This document shows positions 8,997-20,287 of a stretch of 64,000 nt of DNA, piece by piece. The translations under genes and the position numbers were made by a program. Source of the DNA: Syncephalastrum monosporum B8922 (lineage: Eukaryota > Mucoromycota > Mucoromycetes > Mucorales > Syncephalastraceae); NCBI GenBank assembly GCA_000697355.1, contig JNEN01001240.1:186001-250000 (forward strand), read 5' to 3'. The notes under the pieces are model-generated. The model did not search any database. It saw only the letters and a program-made list of their open reading frames with translations, and was not told where the DNA came from. Numbering within the stretch: the stretch's first letter is position 1; each line of letters starts with the position of its first letter.

Positions 8997-10859
8997 ATGG
9001 AGTCGGCAGCAATAAAACACGACACCGACAACAGTAATCAAAACGCGGGCACGCCCAGCACGGCCAACTCTGAATCCAACGAGTCGACCGCCAACACCCC
9101 GCAAGATGCAAAGAAGAAGCGGACAGGCCCCAAACGGCGGAAGGTCACTCATGGTAAAGGCAGACCTCAATGTGCCTTTATCACAGCACCTAATCACTGT
9201 CTCCTCTTCTCTAGCTTGTGTCTACTGCCGCCGGTCGCACATGACATGTGACGAAGGCACGTCTTGATCTTGCGTTGGCATGCCCACACTTACCCTTGAG
9301 TTTGCTTTCACAGGACGGCCTTGCCAGCGATGTATCAAGCGAAGCATTGGCCATTTGTGCCACGACGAACCAAAGCATTCCTCGACACCACCACAGCAGC
9401 AGCAGGCCAACATGTCTGCGCCGAACCAAGCCAAACCCCGTACCAACAGCACCAGCACCAACAGCAGTGCACCAGGCACCACGAATGGGAACTACGTGCC
9501 GCTCAGTAACATGAATCCAGGTAAGCAGGCCATAGAATAGAATAGAATAGAATAGGGCGTGGGCAGGTCTAAAACTGACAGTCAAAGCAGGGCTGGGTGG
9601 CGGCAACAGTAACCTGGGGGGGTTACCTATCCAATTCTTTGGACAGATGGGCACAGGCCAGCTGACTTTTGCAAGCGAGCATATGGGCAATGAAATTTCG
9701 GTCATTTCCAACTTTCTCGACTCGCTCGGTGGCGACGTGCAATCCATGTATGGCGCCGGTCAGCAAAATACTACGCAAGGGATGCAAAACAACAACCACC
9801 AGAACAGCAATAGTAGCAACAATAACAACAACGGGAACACGCCGTCCAATGCCGTCGCTGCTCCAGCCGTCAATACCACAGAAAAGTTCTTTTTGACCGC
9901 GGCCGACCCATCCGATGGCAAGCTCGAGGACCGCTTGACCGAGGTCATCAACGCAAAATACGAGGCTGGTTTCCTTAAACCATACAACTATGTCAATGGC
10001 TACGCACGCCTGCAAAAATACATGGATAACAAGCAAGTCATGAAAACAAGAATCAAGTGGATGGATGACTCACAACTGTGTATCCTTCTCTCTTTTCCTT
10101 TTAAAAAGCATGACAGCGTCCAGTCGTCAGCGTATTCTCAATGTCATGGGAACTTTTCGTCCGGCGTTTCGATCTGTGGCGCAGTCCCTGACTGATATCG
10201 ATCTGATACTTGTCGAGGAAGCTTTCGAGCGGTTGCTGCTGGTATGTATATCTGTGTCTCTTTTTTTTGTCGCTCAGGGTCGCTCATAAGGTGTACGACA
10301 GGACTATGACCGCGTCTTTAGCTCGATGGGTATACCTGCGTGTCTTTGGCGACGTACCGGCGAAATCTACAAGGGCAACAAGGAATTTGCCTCCCTCGTC
10401 AATGTACCAATAGAAAATCTGCGCGAGGTAAGTTTCTTAAAGACCGGACTGAAGTACGCGTTGGGACTCAAAGGACGGAACAGGGACGGTTGTGTATCTA
10501 TGAGCTAATGGCGGAAGAATCGGCCGTCAATTACTGGGAGGTAACAAAGAACGAACAGCAAAGCATAGAAGAAAAAAAAGGGAACGGGGCACTCATAGTA
10601 ACTCAATACTCCCAATATAGAAATACGGCAATATTGCATTCGATCCCGGACAGAAGGCTGTGCTGACGTCGTGTTTGCTCAAGAACCCTGACCCTGATAA
10701 TACCAGTGTAATATCGTGCTGTTTTTCATTTACCATCAGGAGGGACAAGTACAATATTCCGGTATGCATTGATCATACGATCTGAATGGGCTGCGCACTA
10801 AACACATTTCCATATAGACGGTCATTGTTGGCAACTTCTTGCCTGTACGTTTGCAGTAG
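8997..10859 (+). CDS. Zn2Cys6 + PAS regulator of gluconeogenesis (ERT1/AcuK/RDS2-type)
   Basis: Nine exons: 8997-9153, 9215-9256, 9314-9520, 9591-~10036, ~10110-10241, 10302-10427, 10484-10540, 10621-10761 and 10818-10859. The N-terminus has RTGPKRRKVTHA, then a Zn2Cys6 cluster split over three exons: ACVYCRRSHMTCDEG plus RPCQRCIKRSIGHLCHDEP. After a Gln/Asn-rich linker comes the family's PAS-type region: RPAFRSVAQSLTDIDLILVE, DYDRVFSSMGIPACLWRR, ELMAEESAVNYWEKYGNIAF, and the ending CCFSFTIRRDK...VIVGNFLP. This combination marks the fungal family that activates gluconeogenic genes (FBP1, PCK1) on non-fermentable carbon. Intron 2 uses a GC donor (9257). The exon 4/5 boundary does not resolve to a clean GT-AG in frame. 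It converges on the Zds1 gene, 27 bp away. Confidence 0.85.
9534..9556. repeat. GAATA pentanucleotide repeat in intron
   Basis: About four tandem AGAAT units in an intron of the ERT1-like gene. Confidence 0.85.
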
Positions 10860-10886
10860 TTCTTGTTTGTTATTCTTTAAAGTATG

Positions 10887-13142
10887 CTATTTCTTTCTAC
10901 ACATGGCAAGTGGCACATCGTCTTCCTGAGGCCTTCGCTGGGGAGATCGAGGACGGGGAGATTGGCGTGGGGTATGAGGATGGTAAGCACGGGAAGGTTC
11001 TTCCTCCTCGTCGGAGGAGCTGTCGCTGTCTTCGGGCGGGGTTGTCCTTCGTGGCCGCAAATAATTTTCAGGGACGACGAACCCAGTCGATTCGCGTTTC
11101 ATGACGTCTGCATGATCCTTTTTCGCGAGGGGCGGTGAAGCGCGGCCATTGTTGGCGCGGCCACCGCCATGAGGTGGTGATGCACGCCGAGCGCCGTTGG
11201 GTGAGGAGGAAGCACGCCCATGGGAAGACGAGGCACGACCATTGGCAGGTGGGGGAGAAGCATGGCCCCCCGTGGGGCTGTTGGGTCTGCCTGCCGAAGG
11301 CGTGCGCCCGCTGTTGCGCGGCGAGCCTGCCTTGGGGCTGTTGCTGTTGTTGTTGCTGCTGCTGCTATTCCTTGGCTTACCACCGCCGCCTGCCTTTTTC
11401 GCGAGCTGCTTGCGGGGGTCGTGCTGGCTCGCAGGGGCGTTGACAATGGAAAGGTACCAGAACATAAAGTTGGAGATCAGGACCTGCTCCTGCAGCGGGC
11501 GGCGCGGGTTGGCGAGTTTCATGTGAGAGAGGCGATAGATGGCACGTTCGAGGTGGATGGGGAGTCTGTTTTGGTTGATGCGGTTGAGTTGAAAGTCTTT
11601 GGGTGCGGGCATGCTGTTGGTTTTCTGCGGCGGCGGAGGAGTCGCTTGCTCCTTGCTTGGCTTGCGCGAAAAGAGTGAGGACAGGCCAAACTTTTTCTGG
11701 GAGGAATTAGAAGTAGTAGATGCAGTAGAGGTAATAGTAGTATGTGTAGTGGTGGTATCCGAAGAGACCGAATGCCGGGGCTGAATGTCCAGGTCGGTCT
11801 TGCTGCCCTTCTTGGGTTCAGACCAAAGCGAGGACCATGACCACGAAGGTTTGCTGGTGTGCTTTGCCTCGACATTGACGGGCGGTGTTGTCGACGAGGG
11901 CTGGGTCGGGGTAGCAGGTAATGGTGGAGGTGACGGTGAGGAGGCAGGGATGGCGAGCGACTCGACCTGGCTGCCGAGTTTCTTGCTGTTGTTGAATACC
12001 TCGTCGTCGCTGACACGGCGCATCGGCATGGGTTCGGCCAGCGGTGGGCCATTATTCGGCTGTTGCTGTTGGTTGAGCTGGTCGAGGTAGGTGGGCGGGA
12101 CGGGTTCGCTCTGGCGCTGTTGCAACGGGGGCGACGGAGGTACAGCCGGTCGTGCAGCCACCTTGAAGGAGGGATTGCGCTGGAACTTGGTGCGGGCACC
12201 TCGGCGCAGTAAGGATGGTCGGTCAGGTATAAGCACACGCGACTGGTCTTCTGCGGAGGAATTGCGATCAAATACGAGAAAGTCGGGTACATTGCGCATC
12301 TGGTTCTCTACACATATTAATTGGCAAGCAAAGTATGAATTAAGATATTGCCATGACAGAGAACCCCCGCCTCCTTTTTTTCACGTTTGCAACACAAACC
12401 TGCAGCTATGATGGTGTCCAGACTCATACTACGGCGAAGTCTCGACCGGCGTTGTTGTCGTCCTTCACCGTCCTCAGGTACCTTTTCGGTCATCCCCTCG
12501 CAGACCTCCGCCTCCTTCTCTTCCCCTAGCTGTGCATCTTTGGCTGTAAAGGAATTGGATAGAATGGACGTTCTGCGCTTGACCCGTGACCGCTGGCGGT
12601 TGGCCAGTGCATTGGTGGTGCGAAGGTACTCTTCAAACTCGCCAGGTGCTATTTCTGGGTGGTGTGCAGCAGGAACCCTACAGTCCAAGGCAGAGTTTAG
12701 CATGTCACCCTACATCAAATTAAATGCAATCCTACCAAAATAGGTGAGAGGGGTTGGACGTTGCTATGCTAATACTCTGAAGATCTTGCTCATCTCCAGC
12801 TTTTTTCCCTCGTGACAATGACCTGCTGAGTCCAATTGGCTGTCGCTGCTGTTGCTGTTGCTGTTGCTCTGGTTGCTGTTCTGGTTGTTGCTCTGGTTGG
12901 CGGGGTGGTACCTGGGCTTGGTGCTCTGGTACAGGAGGAGGAGGAGGAGGAGGAGGAGGGGAGAGCGGTAATCGGCGCAGGTCGTCTGAACCAGCGTCTG
13001 AAGGTGGCGGAGACGGTGGAATGGCGACGTCAAGTTCCTTTGACATGAAGCCATTCTTGCGATTGAACGCAGTAAAGTGGTCCAGTGCATCCGGACTGTT
13101 GGGATATCCCACCGGCGGTGGTTGCTGTTGTACGTCAGACAT
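10887..13142 (-). CDS. ZDS1: Zds1-family protein (Zds_C domain)
   Basis: Three exons, 12736-13142, 12400-12677 and 10887-12307; 701 aa. The start is the ATG at 13142. The N-terminus is low complexity with Pro, Gln and PEQQ repeats. The junction of exons 1 and 2 makes HLFWVPAAHHPEIAPGEF, the conserved Zds N-terminal block; exon 2 to 3 leads into IPDRPSLLRRGARTKF. The diagnostic Zds_C domain lies in exon 3: LPIHLERAIYRLSHMKL, then ANPRRPLQEQVLISNFMFWY. A disordered Gly/Ser/Asn-rich tail follows. In yeast, Zds proteins bind PP2A-Cdc55 and act on mitotic entry, Cdc14 release and polarity; the same is inferred here. All junctions are GT-AG with matching phase. Confidence 0.88.
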
Positions 13143-15950
13143 GTAATAATAGATAGGGTATCTCAAGGGAATGGGAGGAGGGGATAAATATAAATAAAAA
13201 AAAAAGGAAAGAGGGCAAAGAAAGAAGAGGGAAAAAGAAGCCGGAACCGCGTCTGTCGCAAAAGAAAAAAAATTCCAAGTTCAAATAAAAAAGCAGTGCT
13301 TCTTTGATGTAATGTGCCTGAAGCAGCAAAAATTACAGATAGACAAATAGAGGCAGGAAAGGAAAGAAATAAGGACGAGCGAGTGAGTGAGGGCAAGGCA
13401 GAAGGAGAGAGAGGGGAGAGGAGGGGGGGGTATTGTTGGTACTGTAGCCCTGCCTGAAATTCGCCACACACAAAAGGAATCTACTTTACTTTCCGCGTCG
13501 CACAAACGCAGGTAGCACGTTGCGGAGACATAGGCAAAGGGCGCACGAGCAGTTTGTTGCATGTGTATGCACGCCTAGCACTGTGCTCTGCTAAAATTGG
13601 GGGGTAACGCTCGTCTGTGTCTTTTCTTTGTCTTATTTCATATCCTGGGCGCCTCCGAATAACCATGGTCTAAATGGTCTAATTCTCTTCTTCATATAAG
13701 AGTAAGAACTCGAGTGACGCGTCGTGTGATCCTTCCAGAGCTTACCATTGGCTATAATATTATAAATGTCAGATCCTTGTGTCCGCTTGTCGGGATTGCA
13801 GTCCTGCAGTGATAAAAACATATTCAAGACATAAGCAGTTGTCTGCTCCGCGGTTATAACATCGGTCGCTCAGGACAGTTAAAATGTTGTATTAGATCGA
13901 TGGGAAGATTCAACCAATGATGTGATAAGTCTAGCTATGACTTTGTTGATGAGAGAGTAATCACTCAATAAGAATAATGCTCAGTAAAGCACAATGGTAA
14001 GTCATATGATGACTTTTTATGATGGCCTCATATGTTCCAGACCATTTGCAGTACTGTACACACACATGTATCTGTGCATCTCATCGCATCTTGTCAGTCT
14101 TTTGATCTCCTTACGTGCCATACCGTCGATCTTTTTTCTTACAATGCATTTCAAATAAGTAGGCTGTGCGACAATTCATCACGGGCCTTCAAATGTAAAA
14201 AGGGTTCTCACCCTCCCGCCCCCCAAGAAAAAAAATCAAAAGGACATTAGCTTACTCTACTACTTGAGCCATTTTTCTTGTAGAGAAAGAGTACATGGCC
14301 AGTTCGATTGTGAGTGCATACTCCTGCTGTTCCAGATAGCTTCATTCATTTAAACATAAAGAATGTATGTTTTTTCATTTTATTTTAAGGGGCTGTCTCT
14401 TTTTTTCTGCTACCAGAATCGTACACCTAGTTTTTTTTCTTCACAGTGACGTTGTTCTTCCTCACCCCATACACGCATTATATGTATTGAAGCAGTAAAA
14501 TGAAGAGCAATCTTACAGCGCGTTCCGCTCATGTCTTCGCATCACCAGAAAAGCACACAACCACATCATCTGAATGAACTGTGTACGCTTTGCACAGAAA
14601 TAATATTAGATGTGGCAGAACGTCATGTGGTTGCATGCTGTATCAGGGAAACAGTGCAATAGTGCAATACAGCACTGTCTCTGCTGTCATGCTTTTTTAT
14701 AGAATGCCTCATAAAAAAAGCGAGCACCCCAAGAATAGGAAGTAATAAATAGTATCGAAATGTATTTTGCGCTACATACATCTGTTCCTTTTGTCAGCGT
14801 CATTAATAATGTATGACCTGACGTGCAAGACTTCGAGCCTATTGTCTTGCATATACGACACATTTTTGCTTCGTCACATGGGTTAAGGGCACTTGGTTGC
14901 GGCATGCGCAAGGAGGTGGGGAGGAAACAATACAACAGCACGAATTAAAGACCGATACCATGTTCCTGCCCACGCGTGCATGGTGGCTACATCCAATTAA
15001 CACTCTGTTATGGTATGTATTCCCATTTTTCCGCCGAGAGAAAAAAAAATTAGCTCCACTATCCTCCTCTTTGGGCTTGAAAGGCTAGAGTAAACTACAC
15101 AACGGACCGACTAGCTGGCTGGCTGGCTGGCTGTGTGTCAATGTCTCTTAGGGTCGGTATCAGGGTTACGTTTCACCAGCCATTTCGCGCGCAGATTCAT
15201 TGTTCTTTCTCTCATCAAAAAAGAGACGATTGCCGATTTCCGCGTAATTGTCTGTGTTACCTAAATTGCAGCAAGATAAAAGCATTCATCATTTGAAGTG
15301 CAGATGCGCTATTTCTTTGCGCAGTGTGATCCAAGGTTGAGGAAGAGATGATGTTTCAGGAAGACTGCACTACGAACATTTGAGATCATTTTATACCTTT
15401 ACATTTCCCTAGACTTGACAAGAGGATGGATGCTTTCAAGATGAAGTCGCTTATTAATCGCGTACGTGATGCCTCCATGAATTTGCTGAACAGAAAAGAT
15501 GTTATCATGATGTACACAAGTACGCCTTGATGTATGGTTATATAAGACAAACTTTATATTTTAAAGGAATGTATGTTTACATTTCTGTTCCTGCAAGTAT
15601 ATGGTATATGAAAGCGATGTAGTTGACATTTCCCTGCTGGTTCTGTTTCCCATATATAATAAAGATATGATCAGCTTCTCTATAGGTTTGCAGAAAGCAA
15701 AAATTCGCATCAGCTTGCACCTGTATTAACGGTAGCGAAAAGCATGTCTGATACTTGAGCTTTTTCGAACGAGATAATCGAAGAAAGAGACGCTACCACC
15801 AAACAAGACATATAAGCGAGACTAAAATGCTAAAAGGGAAATGAAGTAAGCTAAAGTGGAGAAAGTTCTTTACCTTCTATGTACATAGTATAGTTGAAGG
15901 TAGCCAATCAGCAGCACTGAGAGCAAATGTTGTATGAAATAGACATTTAC
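13143..15950. other. Long AT-rich gene-poor interval
   Basis: About 2.8 kb upstream of the Zds1 gene with no gene I can support. It contains pyrimidine-rich 5' flank of Zds1, short ORFs broken by stops, and a CTGG tetranucleotide run at ~15113-15132. A leftward ORF at 13633-13827 has exon-like edges (CAG before it and an internal GTAAGC), but no flanking exon could be joined. Confidence 0.5.
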
Positions 15951-16254
15951 CTCAGCGACTAGATCGTTTGCACAAGCACATAGTACGAGTCTATATCTAC
16001 GATGTAACAGTTGCATCGCACTTCTCCAGAATATTTGGGCGAGCCGTTCCTTTATGTGCCTAACCGCACTACATAATTCTTCGTTTTTCACGACCATAGC
16101 ATACTGCATGGTGCTCATTTATCTGGTACCAATAAAGCACACGTACCTGACCGTTATAGATAGTGTCTGTTAGCGCGTAACGTATATCATGTCTGACAAC
16201 AAATTGATATTTTAGTTGCATCGCATCACTCGGAGAAGAGCCATTAAAACCACT
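15951..16254 (-). CDS. Two linked exons of an unrecognised gene (partial)
   Basis: Not recognised. Two blocks, 16147-16254 and 15951-16103, have acceptor and donor sites (TTGCAG before the first, GTACGT after it, ATGCAG before the second, GTAAAT after it). They are both phase 0-0 and join in one frame to a Ser/Asp-rich start followed by KYQFVVRHDIRYALTD, then CSAVRHIKERLAQIFWR and LHRRYRLVLCACANDLVAE. The 43-nt intron is very short. I found neither a start exon nor a final exon, so this may be the middle of a gene or a relic. It sits just downstream of the first transporter gene on the same strand. Confidence 0.3.
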
Positions 16255-16476
16255 CTGCAAGCGAGAAAGAGATATCCAGTCAACAATCCATCGCCATATA
16301 ATGACACGTATGAAGAGTATAGAAGTATTATCATGCTGTTATAAGAGTTCCATAATCTAAAACAGATTAATTTTGATTGCTACAAGCTAAACCTCTTGTT
16401 CTTTTTACGTCTATGCGTCTATAAATATAATAGTCAATCTTTATACATATAAGGTATTTACGTCTCGTAAGGAAGT

Positions 16477-18228
16477 CTATACTACACGCATTATCTTCCA
16501 GCCTCCGACCATGACTCGTAGGATTATTGCTAAGAATGCACCAGCGACAAAGAGGGCACCATTGAAAATAATAGCTCCACGGTAGTCGGGGGGACTCGTA
16601 CGATTGCTGATGGCCGAAGCGATAGCCTGACCGAAAAGTCCGGTCCAAGACCAGGCGAAATAACACCAGCCTGTTCCAACATTGATATTGCTATCTCCCA
16701 CGACCTGTCCGACGATGGAGATACTCACGGCGATATAGGCACCTCCAAATAAACCGTATACAACGACAAAGGCCCATAGAGCCGCTTGGGTGGATGCGGT
16801 GAGCCAGATGGCAAAGTGAGCGATAAATGAGACGATGGCGCATAGGACTGTCATGTTGAGCCGACCCACGTAGTCACCGCAGAATCCGAGGGCAATTTTG
16901 CCAACAAACATACAAGCAGACATCACAGCGGTTAGGTTCGTGCCAACCCACGCGTCAAGACCGAGTGAGCTAGCATATGCTATTAAAATGATATGTAATG
17001 TGTCAGTCACACTTATATATCCTTGCGGTTCATATCTTATATGGAAACTTACTTGGCACATAAGAGGGGGGAATCTGTACATAGCATATAAATTAATAAA
17101 TACAGATCGCAGAATATGTTTTATGAACTCACGAAGAATGTAAAACCGCAGAGAAGTTGTATCAGAAAACACACGACGAACTGTGGGTTTTTGAAATGGC
17201 TGAGGTCTAGTAGTGCGACTCGTTTCGCGGGAGGATTGAGAGGATAAGCAAATATGGCAGCGATGCCGATAAGAACAAGGTGTATAAAACCGGCAATTCG
17301 AAGAGCCCAACGCCATCCAAGGGATTGGATAGCCGCCTGCGTGATGTTGTTCAGTGCCAGACCTCCCACACCACTAGACAGACGTTAGTCGATAAAAATC
17401 AGAATTTTATAGGAACAGATAAGATTGTACCTGGCTGATAAGGCGATACCGACAGCAAGACCGCGACGCTTCGAAAACCATTGCTGAGGGCCTGTCATAC
17501 ACGGATACCAGGCCAAGGATGATCCAATGCCCACCATCAAGCCTTGAGTAATGTAAAGTTGCCACACCTGCGATGAATTAGTATTTTGTCCTAAACTGAT
17601 CAACGTGACTACAGCAGTATCTTATAACAAACCTCATTCGTAATACTGGCAAGCATCAGTGCGACGGGACACAGAATAGCGGAGACTGTGAGCATTTTAC
17701 GGTCACTGACTTTAGATAGCATCCAGACGTAGAATGGGCCTGTGATTTTCCCCATAAAGAAGTAGAATCCTCCGATCCATGTGAGTTTTGTCTGCTCTCC
17801 CGGATACACATTTCTGTTGTATTCATCAAAAAATACACCCCAGCTATACATACGTTGTCAGTGTATCTGTCACATATGCCAGTTATCATGTAGTTACCAG
17901 ATTTGGAAACCTAAACTGATGTTTGTATCATGTCGAATGCCACTCAGTTAGTTCAATCGTACGTCAACAGAACGGCACTTACATGCAAAAAAAGGACTAT
18001 AGATATATGAAAAAATTAGATCAGACTCGTTTGACGCTTCAAAAACTCAATCATTACACAGAAGCAGCCAATTACGACTAGCCAGGCTTTAAGACCACCG
18101 TCAGGTGCTTCACGGTAGTTCTCTTTCTCAGATGATACGCTGCTTTCTTGTTGAGATGAGGGCGATTTTTCGTGATCGGTAGTGGAAATAAATTCCGCGT
18201 CATTTTGCTGCTTTTCAGACGCGCTCAT
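16477..18228 (-). CDS. MFS monocarboxylate-transporter-like protein (copy 1)
   Basis: Eight exons: 18058-18228, 17983-17996, 17898-17915, 17633-17843, 17431-17567, 17133-17373, 17053-17074 and 16477-16979; 438 aa. The 14-, 18- and 22-nt microexons are fixed by comparison with the paralog at 20288-22072, which has the same exon sizes and phases. A hydrophilic N-terminus leads to YREAPDGGLKAWLVVIGCF, the MCT-family opening, then WGVFFDEYN, TWIGGFYFFM and MTGPQQWFSKRRGLAVGIAL, a typical MFS/MCT core. About 12 hydrophobic helices are present. Fungal members are proton-linked transporters of monocarboxylates or related solutes in the plasma membrane; the substrate here is unknown. Confidence 0.85.
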
Positions 18229-20287
18229 ATTCAAGAGCGAGCAAAGGGAAAAACAGAAGAAGGTCAAGAAAGGAGGAAGACGGAAATAAAAGGAAGCAAG
18301 GTGGGAAATATCTGAGATACCAGCTTCTTTATAAAGTGTAGTACGTATCGTGCATATCTTGAACTTTGCTGCTTTTATTCAGCGATTATGATCCCTGCCA
18401 TGCTTTTCATATTTGTAAAATGATCTCAATACTGCGAAAAGAATTAATTTGGAAAGTTCAGCGAGTGTGAATTTGATACTATAAATCCTTGCCCTCCAAC
18501 CGACATAGACATTTGTTTAAGAAATATTTCTGTTCGGGTCGTGCGATGCGCTCTGAGATTTGATAGCCGTTCGCTTTGATTCGATGAGCGGACTGGAAAA
18601 ATGTGAGAGTATTTTGCACCAAAACCTTATCGGTGAGAACACATGACCGTGGTCATATCCATATGTTGGGATAGCAAACCCAAAACCTAAATAGCCTCTG
18701 TAAGGTATGAAAAGGATTGGGCTACTTTAAAGGCGTATATTGAGCTACATGCTGACTTCAGACAATTCAAGCGAGTGGAAGCATTTGAAAATGGAATGAC
18801 TCTGATTGAATGACCTCTTAAGCAGAGTTAAGGATGGTTCTTCCGCTTGGATTTCTTTATTCAAAATGTCTCTTGAAATTGAATGTGTGCATTTCTATCT
18901 GAAGTACCTTGCCTCTTTTGAGCCCCTGTCTCGAGCAGCGCACAACTTAATTTCTGCTGTAGTGTGCCTGGTCCGTTTCTTTATATTACAGATAAAGTCG
19001 ACCCACAGAATACCAAAAGAAGAGGCTTGGACGCACCAGCTGCTCTGCGGCTCTTTTCCTTTCACACCCTCTTGTAAGCCATCTTAATACCAAACTACAT
19101 GATCAATTTGACTGGTAATCGTACCCTTTCCCTAAGATTTCTGCCTTTTTCCTACCTGATATTTCGTGAAGGATAATGGAGCTTTTTTTTGTATTCATTT
19201 GATTCTTTTATTGACACTAAATACACGCAGTCGCGACCTATGGAAATCTATTGTAGCAGAAATTAATACTAAAACGGCACAAGGAAAAAGAAACCCCAGA
19301 GAAAGATGTCATCGTTAAGCAAATAAGTCAATTTCTACGTGGTAGCTTAACAATAGGAGCTGCTACTACATTGGCTTCTCTTCTTATTTTAGCTACATAG
19401 TTGCAGACAGATTCTGTAATCGTCACGGAAACTTATATGTAGACATGCACAGTGAATTGATATGTGTAGGTCCGTTGAACCGGTGCATCAGTAAAAAATG
19501 TGAGGTAAAAAAGGACTACTACATGTCATATGTAGTAAACATGTAAGTGAGCTGTATATCCTCATTCTATTAAGCTCCTTCCGTAGCTTCCTCGAAGCCT
19601 GAAGTGTCAGTTGCAGCGAGACTGTCTGACATGATGTCGGCGATCGTCGTCGTCGTCGCCACCGCGTTGACAGTTTGTTTACCACAGCACCCGATTAATC
19701 TATTTCTTCTGCTGAAAATACTGGTGTTCTTATATTTCATACAAGGCTATTCAGCATGCATGCAGTGATCTTTGGTGGGGAGCTTGAGGCGTTGATGATA
19801 ACGGTTAAGTGTCCACATAAACACGTGGAGGTATCCACGTACGCGTCACCGACGCGGATCAATTGTCACCTGATAGCTGTGGTACGACAGAGCATTGTCC
19901 TCCATGTTGCCCATGAAGCCAATAATAACATTATGCTAAGTGTTCTCGCGCATATTTACTTTCTACTATGCTACATTCATGCGTGCTGAGAGGTGCACCC
20001 AATTTTGACGAGCGAACCTAGTTATTTATTTTTGCTCAAGTGATCTGCGTATTCCCTTTGGGTCAGGGTCCTGCACGAAGCACCAACGACTCCGGCCTCC
20101 GCCGCTTAAATATGTAGAAAAATGAAATGTAGTCCACGAGAAGTGATTTTGGAACGAGATCTCGCAGGCTAGTTACAAACATATACATACATAATTATAC
20201 ATTTTTTAATGGGCAAATGGATTAGATATACATGGTATAAACTACTAAATCTATGTGTATAGCTCTTGTAGAGTGAGCTGGAGGAGC
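18229..20287. other. AT-rich spacer between the two transporter copies
   Basis: About 2 kb. It includes a copy of a dispersed repeat (20084-20178) near the 3' end of the downstream transporter. The remaining ORFs are short and lack splice or codon signals; I see no gene. Confidence 0.55.
20084..20178 (+). repeat. Dispersed repeat, copy 2 (best preserved)
   Basis: About 95 bp. It begins CAACGACTCCGGCCTCCGCC, contains TGTAGTCCACGAGAA, and ends GGAACGAGATC...CAGGCTAGTTA. An inverted copy is at ~50431-50523, and the last ~29 bp recur at 8740-8768. It lies ~110 bp from the 3' end of transporter copy 2. Nature unknown: it could be a MITE or SINE fragment or a conserved RNA or regulatory element. 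Confidence 0.6.

Noticed and set aside
11099..12292. Overlapping ORFs in other frames of the ZDS1 third exon
   Set aside because: The ZDS1 frame carries the Zds_C domain; the other frames are low-complexity products of repetitive codons.
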